A stretch of 62,500 nucleotides of DNA from Anaeromyces robustus (GCA_002104895.1 MCFG01000188.1:50001-112500), one strand, 5' to 3'; shown: positions 18,164 through 29,659, counted from the stretch's first letter. The notes: a model not told the origin generated them from the letters alone. A program made the numbers and translations.

Positions 18164-18968
18164 GTAATTATTATTATAATTATAATTATAATAATGAATT
18201 TACCATTTGAATCCTCTGAATCATAACTACTATTATCATCTTCATTATAATCATATATATCATTATCTAATTCTTCCCAGATTCTATATTATATATAATA
18301 AATAATAAAACCAATTTTAATTTTTAATTTTTTTTATTCAGTTAATATATTAACATATTCTAAAAATTAATTATTAAATTAATTAAAAAAAAAAAAAAAA
18401 AAAAAAGTCTTACAAATTAGCTGCATCATTTTCATTAATTTTATCTGAATCTACAGGGATATATAAATCATATACATAATTATCTTGAGAATCATCATTA
18501 TCTGCAGCACTTGGGGTATTATCATTACTGACTATGAATTATATTATATATATATATATTTCAGTATAATGCATAAAATTTTTATATATTATTAATATTG
18601 TCACATTATAATAATAATTTGAGAAAATGCTAAAAAAAAATAAAAACCTTGTAAGTATTCTTTAACCATTTTATTAAAGTTACACATAAGTTCTTCTTCC
18701 TTTTTACTTCCATAAAATAATCTAATAAATCAATATTTATAATATAATGTTCAACATTTTTATTAATAATTATTAATTTCTATTTATATTTAATATTATA
18801 TATATATATAGAAAAATTAATTATTCTTTAAAATTATAGTTTTTAAATATATGTATTTATACCCTTCAAGACTATCTTCCTTAACAACATCATATAATTG
18901 ATATTCATCAGTTTTTTCGTCTTCACCACTATAATTATTTAAATAAAAATAATTATTAATTTTTTATG

Positions 18969-19001
<33 letters not shown>

Positions 19002-19975
19002 ATTAAATTTATATAATAATATATATATTAATATAAAATATTTACGTTTTCATAGCTCTATTTTTTGTAATTACTTTATATCTTGCTGCCTTGGATTCTT
19101 TCTAATTATATCAAATATTGATATAAAAATTATTATATAATATTAATATATATAATAAAAATAATTCATAATAAATATTGATTTTGAAATTTTTATTAAT
19201 TTTTGAAAAGAATTTATTTCTTTTAACATATATATATAAACGATTATTACAATTTTATTTTGCATTAATTCTCTTTTTGTAGATTCTAATCCATGAGATT
19301 TTTTTTCTATATCAATATTAGTTAAATGTTCCTAAATATTTATATATTTTATATGTATATAAAGAATATATTTTTTTATTTATACTTTTAATATTTCTAG
19401 TTTTTTTTTTTTTTTTTTTTTTTTTCAATTTATTTATATATTTTAAAATTTCATTATATGAATTATGAATTATAGTAATTATAAACCTTTAATTTTTTTG
19501 AAGATTCTTTTTCTTTAAATGTTTGAAAATCAAAACTGTCAACAAGTTTGAAAACTAAATGAAAAGTAATATATTAATAATATTAATTGTTTTAAATAAA
19601 ATTAATAAGTTTACAATTTGTAAATATGATATTTAATTTTTTTTTAGAAATATATTTTATAGCATATTATTAACTTATTAATAATTACCTCTGTTTGGTT
19701 CTTTTTTAATTCTTTTTCTTTGTGAATCTTTATCGTTAACAACTTTATATATTTAAATTATAGAGAGTAAAAAAAAAAGAAAGAAAGAAAGAAAATTACA
19801 AGAATTTATTATTATTAATATATAAGTATATTCGAATAAACATTATTTACATAATTATCGATAAAATCTATGAAATTTTACTTAAAGTGCTCGGTGATTC
19901 TTCATTTCTTTTTCTTTTAATACGTAAAACTGTAAATGGTTCAGAACCATTTTGAATTTCTTGAACTTTTTCCAT
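17745..19975 (-). CDS. IWR1: IWR1-like RNA polymerase II nuclear import factor
   Basis: Ten short exons in transcript order: 19975-19882, 19742-19689, 19554-19487, 19331-19251, 19101-19046, 18928-18863, 18721-18648, 18531-18414, 18283-18204, 17971-17745; 621 nt, 206 residues. Key signals: an N-terminal VLRIKRKRNEES block followed by RKRIKK, which fits the bipartite NLS region of IWR1/SLC7A6OS; the IWR1 core YVYDLYIP (84-91); then AEDYYQNEYPSEE (132-144), matching the family's acidic E-D-x-x-x-N-x-Y-P-D/E-E box; then a very acidic Asp/Glu tail and a short aromatic end. In yeast, Iwr1 binds assembled RNA polymerase II in the cytoplasm and directs its import through karyopherin alpha. The protein is short for the family but contains the defining segments. 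No single large exon exists, so the model rests on ten joins that all keep phase. Confidence 0.88.
18118..18162. repeat. (AAT)n microsatellite in IWR1 intron 9
   Basis: About 14 AAT units inside the intron between exons 9 and 10 of the IWR1-like gene. Confidence 0.85.
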
Positions 19976-20567
19976 TTTTGTAATTTATTATTCTATTTTA
20001 ATAATTTTTTAAATTTTTATAATTTATATTTAAATAATTATTGTTTTATTTATAAAAAAGAACTTTATATAATTATAATTTTTATTTTTTTAACAATAAA
20101 TTAAATAAATTATGATAAAATATGATAGTTTTATTAATACAAGATAAACATTTCATTTAATTCTAATTTTTTTTTTTTTTAAAAAAAGTTAAATATTAAA
20201 TATTTATATTTTAATTGAATAATTGAAAAATATTTACACAAATTTTTAATATATTAAAATACATTGTAATATATGAATATTTAAATTATTTTAAATCAAA
20301 AAAAAAAAAAAAAAAAAAAAAAATAAAAACAAAATAAAATAATATTTAATTAAATCTTTTTTTTTTTTTTTTTTTTTAATTATTAATATTTTTAAATATT
20401 TATTTTAAATTATGATAATATTATTTTTTTAACAATTTTTTATTAGTTAATATTAATAATGTATTCTATATATTTATATTCAAGAATAGTATTTACATTT
20501 TTATTTATTATAAATATAAATAATTTTTTATTATATTTAAAAATATTACATTTTAATAATAACATTT
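19976..20567. other. IWR1 promoter side / HAUS1 3' side
   Basis: No gene seen. A/T-rich, with a poly-A run near 20299-20322 and a poly-T run near 20359-20377. Both neighbours are on the minus strand, so this carries the IWR1 promoter and the HAUS1 3' UTR. Confidence 0.5.
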
Positions 20568-21043
20568 TTAAAAAATCTGAAGAGCCATATTTTTAACTTT
20601 TTCTTCTCTTATTTTTCTTAATGCCTCCTGTTTTAAATGAATAATAATGATAATAATAATAAATTAATACAAGAAATTAAATAGTAAAGAATAAATAAGA
20701 AATGATTTATATATATAGAATATTTTACCAGTTGTTGTTTTGCTTCAGCATATTTTAATTTAGCTAATGTCATATCCTGTTTAAATAATGTTAATATTAA
20801 TATAAAATAACAAATATTAAGTCATTTTGACTTAAAAAAAAAATATAAGAATTATATTTATGAATAATGAATATTTACTGAAGGTAAATCTTCTATACTG
20901 TTGAGCTTATTTCTTTTTTCAGCTATTTCATCATTTAAATCACTTATCATATTTTCTATTTCATTTAAAACATTAAACTGTAATAATGAAAGACTTTCCT
21001 CTGGAACTAACTATATACATTTAGAATATTTTTAATTAAATTA

Positions 21044-21077
<34 letters not shown>

Positions 21078-22080
21078 ATATAATTTGTAAGTTTTGTTTT
21101 GTTTTGTTTAATAATATAGAATATGAAATTTAGATAGATAATATATATATATTGTTTAACTTCATATATATATTAAACATTATTTATTTATTTATTAATT
21201 ATATAAAAATAATAAGATTAGTATTTATATTTACATTATTTAATCTTGTTCTTCCTGTTAATATTCTTTCTTCATATTCTTTTTCTTTATGATCTAACAT
21301 TTGAGTATTTGAAATCCATTCTTCAATTTTTTGTGAACATACTTCTTCATTTTTTTCATATTCTGTTAATATACTGTTATAAATGTTAAATAAAATATAA
21401 TATAATATAATAAAAATATAACAATACAAAATAAATATATATTATATATTATTATTATTATTATTTTTGAAAAAACATGTCTAAATTATTTTTACTTTTA
21501 ATTATAATTAAAAACAAATTAATAGAAATTTTCATTTTCATTGATATATTACTTTTTCAATAATTTTAAATTATATATAAATGATTTTTTTTGGGTTTCC
21601 AATTCACGAATTTGATTTTCTTGTTCTTTTATTTTTTGTTTATTCTTAAATTTTGATATATTTTTATTACATATTGCTGTTTGTAAGCTGATATATTTTA
21701 TTTCAAAAATAAAATGTAATATATATAATTTGATTATATATAAAATATAGAAATTATATTAATGTAATAAAATCTTTAAAAAATATAATACAATTTTTTA
21801 TTCATTAAATTTTTTTTATTTAATAATGTAATTAATTCCAAATTTATTACAAACCTTCCTAAATCAAAATTATCTAATTCATATTTCATTATTAATTCTA
21901 TCAATGAAGATAATTTCTTTTTAAGTGGAAGAGGTAAACTACTTTTGTTAATACCTAAACTATTTAAAATTTTTTTGTATTTTTCACCTATTAAATTTTA
22001 GAGATTATTTATATACATACATTTTATAAACATAATTAATTAAAAAAATATACAATTTATTTTAAATATAATTTATATAT

Positions 22081-22111
<31 letters not shown>

Positions 22112-22753
22112 AATTATAATATAATAAAAATAAATATAAAAATAATAATTTATTTTATTATGTAATACCTTTAATTTCATATTCAAGTTTTAAATTTTCT
22201 CTTACATTTCCTTTTGTTATTTTTAATAAAGAATTTTTTTCAATACTTTTCCACATCATTATACTTAGTGCATAATATGTTTCTTCATTTTTTTCATATA
22301 AAGGTACTTGTTCTCCATTATATAAATCTTTTAACCAATCTTCGATCTTTATAAATAATAATTAATATATTAAGTATTTTATTAATTTTTTTTATATATT
22401 AAATGAAATATGAAAAAAAAAAAAAAAAAAAAGAAAGAAAGAAACAAATTAAATATATTCTACTTTATCAAAAATGAAAAAAAAAAATATATATATATAT
22501 ATAAAAGAAAATAATTAATAATAATAATATATATATCTTATCTTACCTTTTCCCAATCTTGAGCTTTAATACTTTGTTTAATAATTTCTTTATTATTATC
22601 AATATCCATTAAATTTTCTTTTGGATCGAAATTAATGTCTTCAACATAATTTTGCAATATTACTGAACTTTCATTTTCTAATGGTTCAATATCATCAGTA
22701 GAATTGTTTGCAAAAAAGGGTATATCAATTTGATTCAACGAATCATTTTCCAT
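20568..22753 (-). CDS. HAUS1: HAUS1-like augmin complex subunit
   Basis: Eight exons in transcript order: 22753-22547, 22346-22169, 21987-21855, 21687-21553, 21373-21235, 21010-20879, 20776-20729, 20627-20568; 1032 nt, 343 residues. After an acidic N-terminal extension of about 65 residues, the block IEDWLKDLYNGEQVPLYEKN aligns with the start of animal HAUS1 (the AWLKKIFGDHPIPQYEVN-type segment). The middle is coiled coil, with a clear basic/acidic heptad region near QENQIRELETQKKSF. The C-terminal part DMTLAKLKYAEAKQQLEALR matches the NPSLAQVKIEEAKREL-type ending of HAUS1. HAUS1 is one of eight augmin subunits, which recruit gamma-tubulin to the side of existing spindle microtubules. Identification rests on two short blocks at both ends plus length and coiled-coil character; another centrosomal coiled-coil protein is not excluded. 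Confidence 0.78.
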
Positions 22754-22858
22754 AGTATTTATTATTTATATATTTATAATTAATTTACAAAGACAATAAA
22801 AATATTATATAATAGTTCAAATATATTTTTTTTCTTTATTTTTTTAAAAATAAAACTA

Positions 22859-22910
<52 letters not shown>

Positions 22911-23025
22911 AATGAAATCTAATTTCAAATTTCTTGATTTTTAAAAATGATTTTTTTTCTTTTTTAATACTTAATCTAAATATAAAATATATATATGCAT
23001 ATTTATGTTTAATATATAATTTTTT
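22754..23025. other. HAUS1 upstream region next to the LINE insertion
   Basis: Short A/T region with a poly-T run of about 40 nt near 22867-22906. No gene. The retroelement's target-site copy begins directly after it. Confidence 0.5.
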
Positions 23026-23033
23026 ATATAAAT

Positions 23034-23038
<5 letters not shown>
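23026..23038. repeat. LINE target-site duplication, 3' copy
   Basis: ATATAAATAAATT on the plus strand, immediately outside the poly(A) tail of the element (poly-T on this strand). It is identical over 13 bp to the copy at 25622-25634. Confidence 0.85.

Positions 23039-23077
<39 letters not shown>
23039..23077 (-). other. Poly(A) tail of the LINE
   Basis: Thirty-nine T residues on the plus strand, i.e. an A39 tail on the element strand, about 20 nt after an AATAAA signal (23103-23098) in the element's 3' UTR. Confidence 0.88.
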
Positions 23078-23078
<1 letters not shown>

Positions 23079-23245
23079 GCAATAAAATAATGAAAACTTT
23101 ATTTAAATTTAATTTAAAAAGTACATGTTATAAAGTAATTGTACATATTAAAACTTAATCTAATAAAGAATAATAATTTATTATTTAATAGATAGTAATA
23201 ATTTATAATTACTTCATATGGTATAGTGTTTATTATTAAATTAAA

Positions 23246-25621
23246 TCAAGTTGGAAAGTTATTATCATTATTAGATGCGTGTGACCTACTGTCTTGTCCT
23301 ACTGAATTGTCAGCTTCGACGCTCTTGGTTAGATTGTTGGGATACCTATTGAATAATGACCAGATCTGGCCACTAACAGTAGGCATAATTCTAAGTAAAA
23401 GTGCGGATGTACGTACCAAAAGTGGAACATCCGAAAAGGTGCTAGGTTTAAGTTGCGCCTTACAAAGACTGTTCCACTCCTCTTTCCCCAAGTTATAATG
23501 ATTAACTCTTCCACCAAGAAGGAAATAATATACCCTACTCCATTCCAACGAGTTGGAATGAAAATTTACCCCACTTGAAGCATTACTAACTAAATTATTA
23601 TAATTAATACTATTATTTAAACTATTATTATTGTTGTTGATACTATAACTGAAAGTATTATTTAAGTTGTAAGTTAAACTAACATAATGAATAAAACTAT
23701 TAGAAACTAAGAAAGTACTATTTCGTGAAGAATTCTCCAAGGAGGAGAAATTGTTGAAGTAATTAAAACCAAAAAAAATGTTGTTGATAGTTAAATTATT
23801 AATGAATTGAGAGTAGTTGTATAGAAAATATGTAGATAAGCTAGTACTATTACTATTACTAACATTATTAATATTACTATTATCATTGCTATTACCATTA
23901 TTATTACTATTAATATTAATATTACTATTACTACTGCTATTATTATTATAGATATTATCATAAATATTATTATTGTAGTTATTATTAAAATTATTAGAAA
24001 AGTTGATATTATCAGAACTAACTAAAGGTTTTCGATTAACATACAAATAAATGGTTTCAAGATTGCCAAATAACTTAGAACGCCAATGATCGAATGTTGG
24101 GCATTCTAAAATCCAATGTTCGAAGGTTTGACTACCGCCTTTACAACAAGGACAGTAATCAGGGCAAGAGTCGGATACAAGTTTAGCGGCTTTAGCAATT
24201 TCACTATTGAATTTATAACCACTACGTATTTTGAGGAGCCAATTAAAGCCATAAGCCAAGTTAGGGTATTCAAGTTCAAGATGTAAATAATCACGAGATA
24301 ATTCAAGGTGATTATCACAATAGGTAACAGCTTTAACGGAGTCTTTTTTGACATCTCTATTCCAATAAAAAGTCAAAATATCTTCTCTAGAGCCAATTTT
24401 AGAAAGTTTCTTTGATAAAGTTCTGCTTTCTTTAGCCCATGTGTATTTTCTCATCTTCGGAATAATAGTAACTAACTTGGAAATAATACAATTAGAGTCT
24501 GCCCATCTCTTAAAACATTTATCTTGAGCAATGGCACATTTGGCAGAAAGAGGAGGAATATTAAGATCTTTAGATACACTATATAAAGATATGAAGGAAG
24601 AGCGCTTCCTAAGACCTGCAATCCAAGAGAGTCCTTTATTAATTAGCCTTTGAGCACCGTTTGTTCTAGTTTTATTAGATCCAAGTAAAGGTGCAACGTA
24701 TGATACTTGACTGACAACAACCGAATTAAAAACTGATTTCTTGAAGGATATAGGCATATAAGGATTAATTAAAAATCCTCTAACAGAAAAAAGCGCTTTC
24801 CTAACTTTATTATTCGTCGATTTAATTATCGGTTTAAGAGATAAATCACTATCAAAAGGAATTCCCAAATACGTATAACAATTAGTTTTTGGAATAATTT
24901 GACCAGCAAGGTAAAAGGTAGGGTCACCTTTAACTTTAGAATTTTCTGCTTTTACAACCGTAGTTCCACATTTACCAATTCCGAATTCCATAAGGTTAAA
25001 TTTAGCCCAATCATTAACTTTTTTCAAAAGCTTATTTAGTTTACTTCTAGTAGGTGCACAAAGGACAATATCATCGGCAAAGAGGCCCCCACAACAGTAT
25101 TCGTTATCAATACAAACTCCATATTCGTTACAATCTCGAAAAATATCGTTGATGAAAAGGTTAAATAAGATAGGAGAGAGGGGACAACCCTGTCTAACAC
25201 CTTTCTCAATATTGAAAGTATCCGAATATTGAGAGTCAAGTTTCACACAAGCTTTGGAAGATAAGTATAAGTTTTTAAGGAAATTATAACATTTTCCTCT
25301 AATTCCTAAGCATTCAAGTTTATTCAGAATATTATAAATAGGAACTGAATCATAAGCTTTTTTAAGGTCTAAAAAAGCCAAATAAGTATCTTTTCCCATA
25401 TTCTGTCTGGTCTGACATATAGTACGAATGGAGACAAATAAACTGATACATTCTTCTTTATTACGAAAACCAAATTGTTCAGGTCTAATGAAATTATTCT
25501 TGTAAGCATATGTTGAGATTCTGGTAGTAACAATTTTTGAGATAATTTTAATACAGTTATTGATCAGGGATATACCTCTATAATTATTACAGTCATATAA
25601 GTCTCCTTTTTTAGGGATAGA
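23246..25621 (-). CDS. LINE reverse transcriptase, N-terminally truncated
   Basis: Open frame of 791 residues running from the truncation point to the stop; there is no native start, and an internal ATG lies at 25399. Residues below are counted from that ATG. The frame enters the RT domain at IPKKGDLYDCNNYRGISL, a block typical of non-LTR RT, then QFGFR, FLDLKKAYDSV (metal-binding Asp), GVRQGCPLSP, and the catalytic FADD (107-110, near 25081-25070). A zinc-finger-like CPDYCPCC...HWILEC motif at about 410-434 resembles the zf-RVT segment of LINE proteins. From about 465 to 610 the protein becomes Asn/Ser-rich, then returns to ordinary sequence ending NNFPT. No endonuclease or RNase H domain is seen. 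The enzyme type (RNA-templated DNA synthesis at a nicked target) is family knowledge. I cannot assign a clade. Confidence 0.95.
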   Translation of the reverse strand, partial: SIPKKGDLYDCNNYRGISLINNCIKIISKIVTTRISTYAYKNNFIRPEQFGFRNKEECISLFVSIRTICQTRQNMGKDTYLAFLDLKKAYDSVPIYNILNKLECLGIRGKCYNFLKNLYLSSKACVKLDSQYSDTFNIEKGVRQGCPLSPILFNLFINDIFRDCNEYGVCIDNEYCCGGLFADDIVLCAPTRSKLNKLLKKVNDWAKFNLMEFGIGKCGTTVVKAENSKVKGDPTFYLAGQIIPKTNCYTYLGIPFDSDLSLKPIIKSTNNKVRKALFSVRGFLINPYMPISFKKSVFNSVVVSQVSYVAPLLGSNKTRTNGAQRLINKGLSWIAGLRKRSSFISLYSVSKDLNIPPLSAKCAIAQDKCFKRWADSNCIISKLVTIIPKMRKYTWAKESRTLSKKLSKIGSREDILTFYWNRDVKKDSVKAVTYCDNHLELSRDYLHLELEYPNLAYGFNWLLKIRSGYKFNSEIAKAAKLVSDSCPDYCPCCKGGSQTFEHWILECPTFDHWRSKLFGNLETIYLYVNRKPLVSSDNINFSNNFNNNYNNNIYDNIYNNNSSSNSNININSNNNGNSNDNSNINNVSNSNSTSLSTYFLYNYSQFINNLTINNIFFGFNYFNNFSSLENSSRNSTFLVSNSFIHYVSLTYNLNNTFSYSINNNNNSLNNSINYNNLVSNASSGVNFHSNSLEWSRVYYFLLGGRVNHYNLGKEEWNSLCKAQLKPSTFSDVPLLVRTSALLLRIMPTVSGQIWSLFNRYPNNLTKSVEADNSVGQDSRSHASNNDNNFPT

Positions 25622-25634
25622 ATATAAATAAATT
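25622..25634. repeat. LINE target-site duplication, 5' copy
   Basis: ATATAAATAAATT on the plus strand, abutting the first retained codon of the RT frame. Directly outside it, an in-frame TGA near 25661 ends the frame, so homology to the element stops here. Confidence 0.85.
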
Positions 25635-26350
25635 AAAAAAATTCATAAATAGTTATTCCACCAACTAATGAAAAATAAAATTTACATATTTATACAGAAA
25701 AAAAAATATATATATATATTAAAACAATATACATTAATATTATTGAAATAATATTAAAGTAATTTGAAATACTAAATTGAAATACTTATAAAAATATATT
25801 TCAATGATAAATTATATTATTTTTAATTGTTGAATTTATTAAATTAGTATTATTTATTTAATTTTTTTTTTTTTTTTTAATATGTGCTTGGTTAATTTTA
25901 TGAAAAAAAAAATATTAATAATGAAAATATTTATAAAATATTATATAAAAGTTTTATAATATTATTGATATTTATGATTATGAAATAAGAAATTAAAGAA
26001 TTAATTGACAGTTAAACAAATTAATAAAAAAAAAATAAAAATATAATAAATGGTAAAAAAAAATTAAACATAAAGAAAAGATATATATAAATGTAAAGAT
26101 TTATAATATTAAAAAGATATACATTTATAAAAATATATATTAACAATTAAAAAAAAAAAAAAAGAATTTTAATACATTTTTAGAAGTAAAAAAAAATAAA
26201 ATAAAATAAAAGATAAAAAAGAAGGAAAAAAAAATATAATATATATCAAATAAAAAAAATAAAATAATATAAAATAAACAAAGGCATAAATTATATAATT
26301 AAAATATATTTTTATATATAAAGAAAAAAAAATATTGTTTTTCTCTTTTC
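25635..26350. other. Between the LINE insertion and the BET-GATA gene
   Basis: No gene seen. A/T-rich flank with homopolymers; carries the 3' UTR of the minus-strand BET-GATA gene. Confidence 0.5.
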
Positions 26351-29300
26351 CTAACGTCTTGATAATATTTGATTAGGTTCACTATCACTTTCACTAGAAT
26401 CATATTCTGATTCACCACTTGATTCACCACTTGATTCACCACTACTTGTATCATCATTCTTAACTTGATTCTTTTTATTATTTTTAGGTTTATATACTTT
26501 TTTAACATAATTGTAAAGTTTATATAATGTAGCAGGATTAATAGTTTCAATATCTAATTCAATTTCTTCCTGTGTATCTTTAATTTCTGGTATAGAACTT
26601 TTGATTATATCTACTACGCCACTAATTTTTTCTTCTGATAAATAGTTGATCATTTCACTTAATTCTTTTTTCTGATTATAAGTAATTTCAGTTACTTTTT
26701 GCTGTTTATTTTTATTGGTTTTAGTATTTGTATTATTGCTTGTCTCTTTTTTCTTTTCCTTTTCTTTTCCCTTATTTTTAGTTTTTCTTTCTCTTTTAGG
26801 TGGTGGTGGAATAACTTTTGTTGAATTACCTGATTTATTATTTTTATTGGCTAGCATTGGTATTTCTTCTCCTTGATAAATTTTTCCTCCTTTCCATTTT
26901 ACACCACATTTATTACAAAGAGTTCCTTTTCCATTTGGTCCTCTACGCCACATCGGTGTATCAGTATCACCACAATATTCACACACTTTTTTAATATCAT
27001 AGGAATTTTCATGACTTCCTTTTGGTATTCTTTTTCTTGGAATTCTTGTCTGTTTTTGTTGTTTGGTTTCTTTCTTTGCTGGTTTTACTTTTGTTGTATT
27101 ATTTTTACCTTTAGTTTTGGGTAATATATCATTTGTATTATTATTAATATGTTTAGTTTGATATTCATTCTCCTCATCGATTTCATTATTAATTATCACA
27201 TTTCGACGATTTTGTGATTTAGTTTTATTTATTTTAGTTGCTTTATTTGTTATTTTTGATTTTGTTTTAATTTTTCTTTTCAATAAATTATTAGCATCAT
27301 TTGTCAATAGAGCAGTTTTACTCAATAAATCATCAACATTATCAGAATCTGATTGATAACCAAAATTGTCCATATTTAATGATTTTGCTAAACGTTTAGC
27401 TTGTCTATTTAATTTTCTTGCCTTAGATTGTACTTGTAAAAGTTCTAATTGTTTTGTAACTTTTTGAAGACACATTGTTAATGTATTAATTTGCATTTCC
27501 ACTATATTATTAACTGAATTATCTTGGTATATTTGACCCATTGGAAGAGGTATCAAAGGTGGTGCTTTTGATAAACTTTTTATTAATTTTGATTTTTTTG
27601 TTTTTTTATTTATACCACTGACCTGTGACGATATATTTCTAATTTTAGTATTATTAGAATGTGCGTTCTTGGACTTTACTCTTGAAAGAACTTTTTGACT
27701 AGAACGTATAATTGATCTTGTCTTACGATTTAAATCATCATCATCATCATCAATTTCATCTTCTTCATTTTCATCCATATCGTCGTCATCTTCTTCATTA
27801 ACATCTTCACCATCTTCATCATCTTCGTTTTCATCATCTTCTTCTTCCTCAATTTCATCTTCTTCATCTTCTATCTCATCTTCCTCATCCTCAATATCAT
27901 ATATTTCATCATCATTTTCTCGATTTTCTCCAATTTCATTTTCCATTTTTTCTTCTTTTTGGACTTTTCTAACGTATTGTTGATTTTTTCCTGTTTTTGC
28001 AATTAATTTTTTTATCGTTGTTTTATTATTATTTTTTGTTTTTTCTTGAATTTCATTTTGTACATTTGAAATATTATTAAAATTTTTCGGTTCTGGTTTT
28101 ATTTGAATACTATTATTTTTATTTTCAACTGTTTTTAATAATAAGTTTTGAGTTTGAGGTTTTATTTCTTTTTCATTTTCAAATGCTTGTTTGTGAACAA
28201 CTTTCATTTTTTTAGGTATATGATATTCAGGTTCTAAATGGTGTACAGCTTTAATTTGTCTTTTTGGTCTTTTATCATTGTTATTTATATTCTCACCATT
28301 ACTCTCTTTTGTCAATATATTTAATGAAGCTTGAACTTCAGGTGATAATCTTCTTAATTGTTCAATAAAGTAATCTCTTAATATTTTACCTGCAACATGT
28401 ACTGGATTCGTAGGTGGATTATATATGAAACAATTATTAAACATTAATTCAACATCACTTATATATTCATTAATTCCTTTATATTTATTTTCTTTAATTT
28501 TTTTCATAATAGTAGATAAATCCATTGGATGTTTAATGATTGTAAAATAATCTGGTATATTTAAAAGTACAGGATCAACAGGTTTTAAAAATGGGAAAGA
28601 CCTTGGATGCAATTGTAATGATCTTGTTATATTAATGCTAATATTTATTTCACTTCTTGGCATTTTTTGAATTTTTTTGGGTTCATTTAATTGTTTCTGA
28701 TTTAATATATCAACTTTTACTAGAACTTTATTATTTTCTGATTTTATATTATTTATATTTAAAGGTTTACCTTCTTTTACTAATGAATTATTTTGATTAA
28801 CATTTATATTTGAACTTACTTTATTATCGTCATTTTCAATTCTTTTTATATGTTCTTCAACATTTTGATTATTATTTATATTTGAAATATTTTTATTATT
28901 GTCATTTTCAATTCTATTTACATTTCCTTCGATACTTTGATTATTATTTATGTTTGAAATGTTTTTATTATCATCATTTTCAATTTTTTTTACATTTCCT
29001 TCGTTATTTTGATTATTATTTATGTTTGAAATATTTTCATTATCGTTATTTTCTTCAGTATTTTGATTATTATTTATATTTGAAATGGTTTCATTATTTC
29101 CATTTTCTTCAATATTTTGATTATTATTAATTATATCACTGTTATTTTTCTTAATTATATCCACATTTTTTATATTTGAATTATCAATATTGTTTGTTTC
29201 TTTATTGTTATTTTCATTATTATTCATTTTTTCTTTATTTACATTTGAATTATTTGTTAAATGTTCTGACGAATTTTTATCACTTTTATTATTTACTATA

Positions 29301-29659
29301 TCATTATTATTATTTCCTGTATTATTAGAATTATCCGTATTTATACCACTTTCACTTTCTAAATTATTGTTATTTTTTTTAAATATATATTATGTTATAA
29401 CAAAAATAATATATTGTTACATTAAAATAAGAAAAAAAAACTAAATTTGCCAATACACTAATTTTATATATAAAAATATTAAAAGTAAAATACCTTTTTT
29501 AATATTACTAATTTGTGGCGTATCTGGAGGTGACAATATATTAGGTTTAATATTTTTTAAATTTATTTTATTTTCTTCTTTTTTATTCTTTATGTTATTA
29601 TATATATTATCATCTTTTTCACTATTATTAACAGTTTTAGGTTCTTCTTCTACTGACAT
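26351..29659 (-). CDS. BET-family protein: one bromodomain, GATA finger, NET domain
   Basis: Two exons in transcript order: 29659-29494 and 29358-26351; 3174 nt, 1057 residues. The intron (GTATTT...TTTAG) joins frames exactly. After an Asn-rich, internally repetitive N-terminus, residues about 290-398 form a BET-type bromodomain: [18 protein letters not shown] (FPF where BRD proteins have WPF), HPMDLSTI, and [12 protein letters not shown] with the acetyl-lysine-binding Asn. A long acidic Glu/Asp stretch and a predicted coiled coil follow. Near residues 846-872 is a GATA-type finger, [19 protein letters not shown] then CNKCG. Residues about 940-1015 match the NET/ET domain ([31 protein letters not shown]), followed by a Ser/Glu tail. 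BET proteins read acetylated histones and recruit transcription regulators. Fungal Bdf and animal BRD2-4 carry two bromodomains and no GATA finger, so DNA binding is likely added here. Chromatin role is inference. Confidence 0.92.

Larger units (their letters stand above)
23026..25634 (-). mobile_element. 5'-truncated LINE (non-LTR) retrotransposon insertion
   Basis: Read on the minus strand: target-site copy (25634-25622), element body starting inside the reverse transcriptase frame (25621), stop at 23246, a short 3' UTR with AATAAA (23103-23098), a tail of 39 A residues (23077-23039), then a second identical 13-bp target-site copy (23038-23026). This order is what target-primed reverse transcription leaves. 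Body base composition is clearly richer in G+C than the flanks, as expected for a foreign insert. ORF1 and the endonuclease domain are missing, lost by 5' truncation, so this copy cannot move by itself. The open frame is uninterrupted, which suggests recent insertion. It lies between HAUS1 and the BET-family gene and disrupts neither. Confidence 0.95.

Noticed and set aside
22867-22906. Second poly-A tail of another retroelement
   Set aside because: No element-like sequence, AATAAA or TSD next to it; homopolymers are common in this genome.
22780-23082. Minus-strand poly-Lys frame
   Set aside because: Produced by poly-T runs, including the LINE tail; not a gene.
23226-23498. Plus-strand open frame with normal-looking residues
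   Set aside because: Antisense to the LINE C-terminal coding region, whose frame is clearly the real one.
28810-29130. Plus-strand open frame opposite the BET-GATA N-terminus
   Set aside because: Antisense shadow of the Asn-rich repeats; no conserved content.
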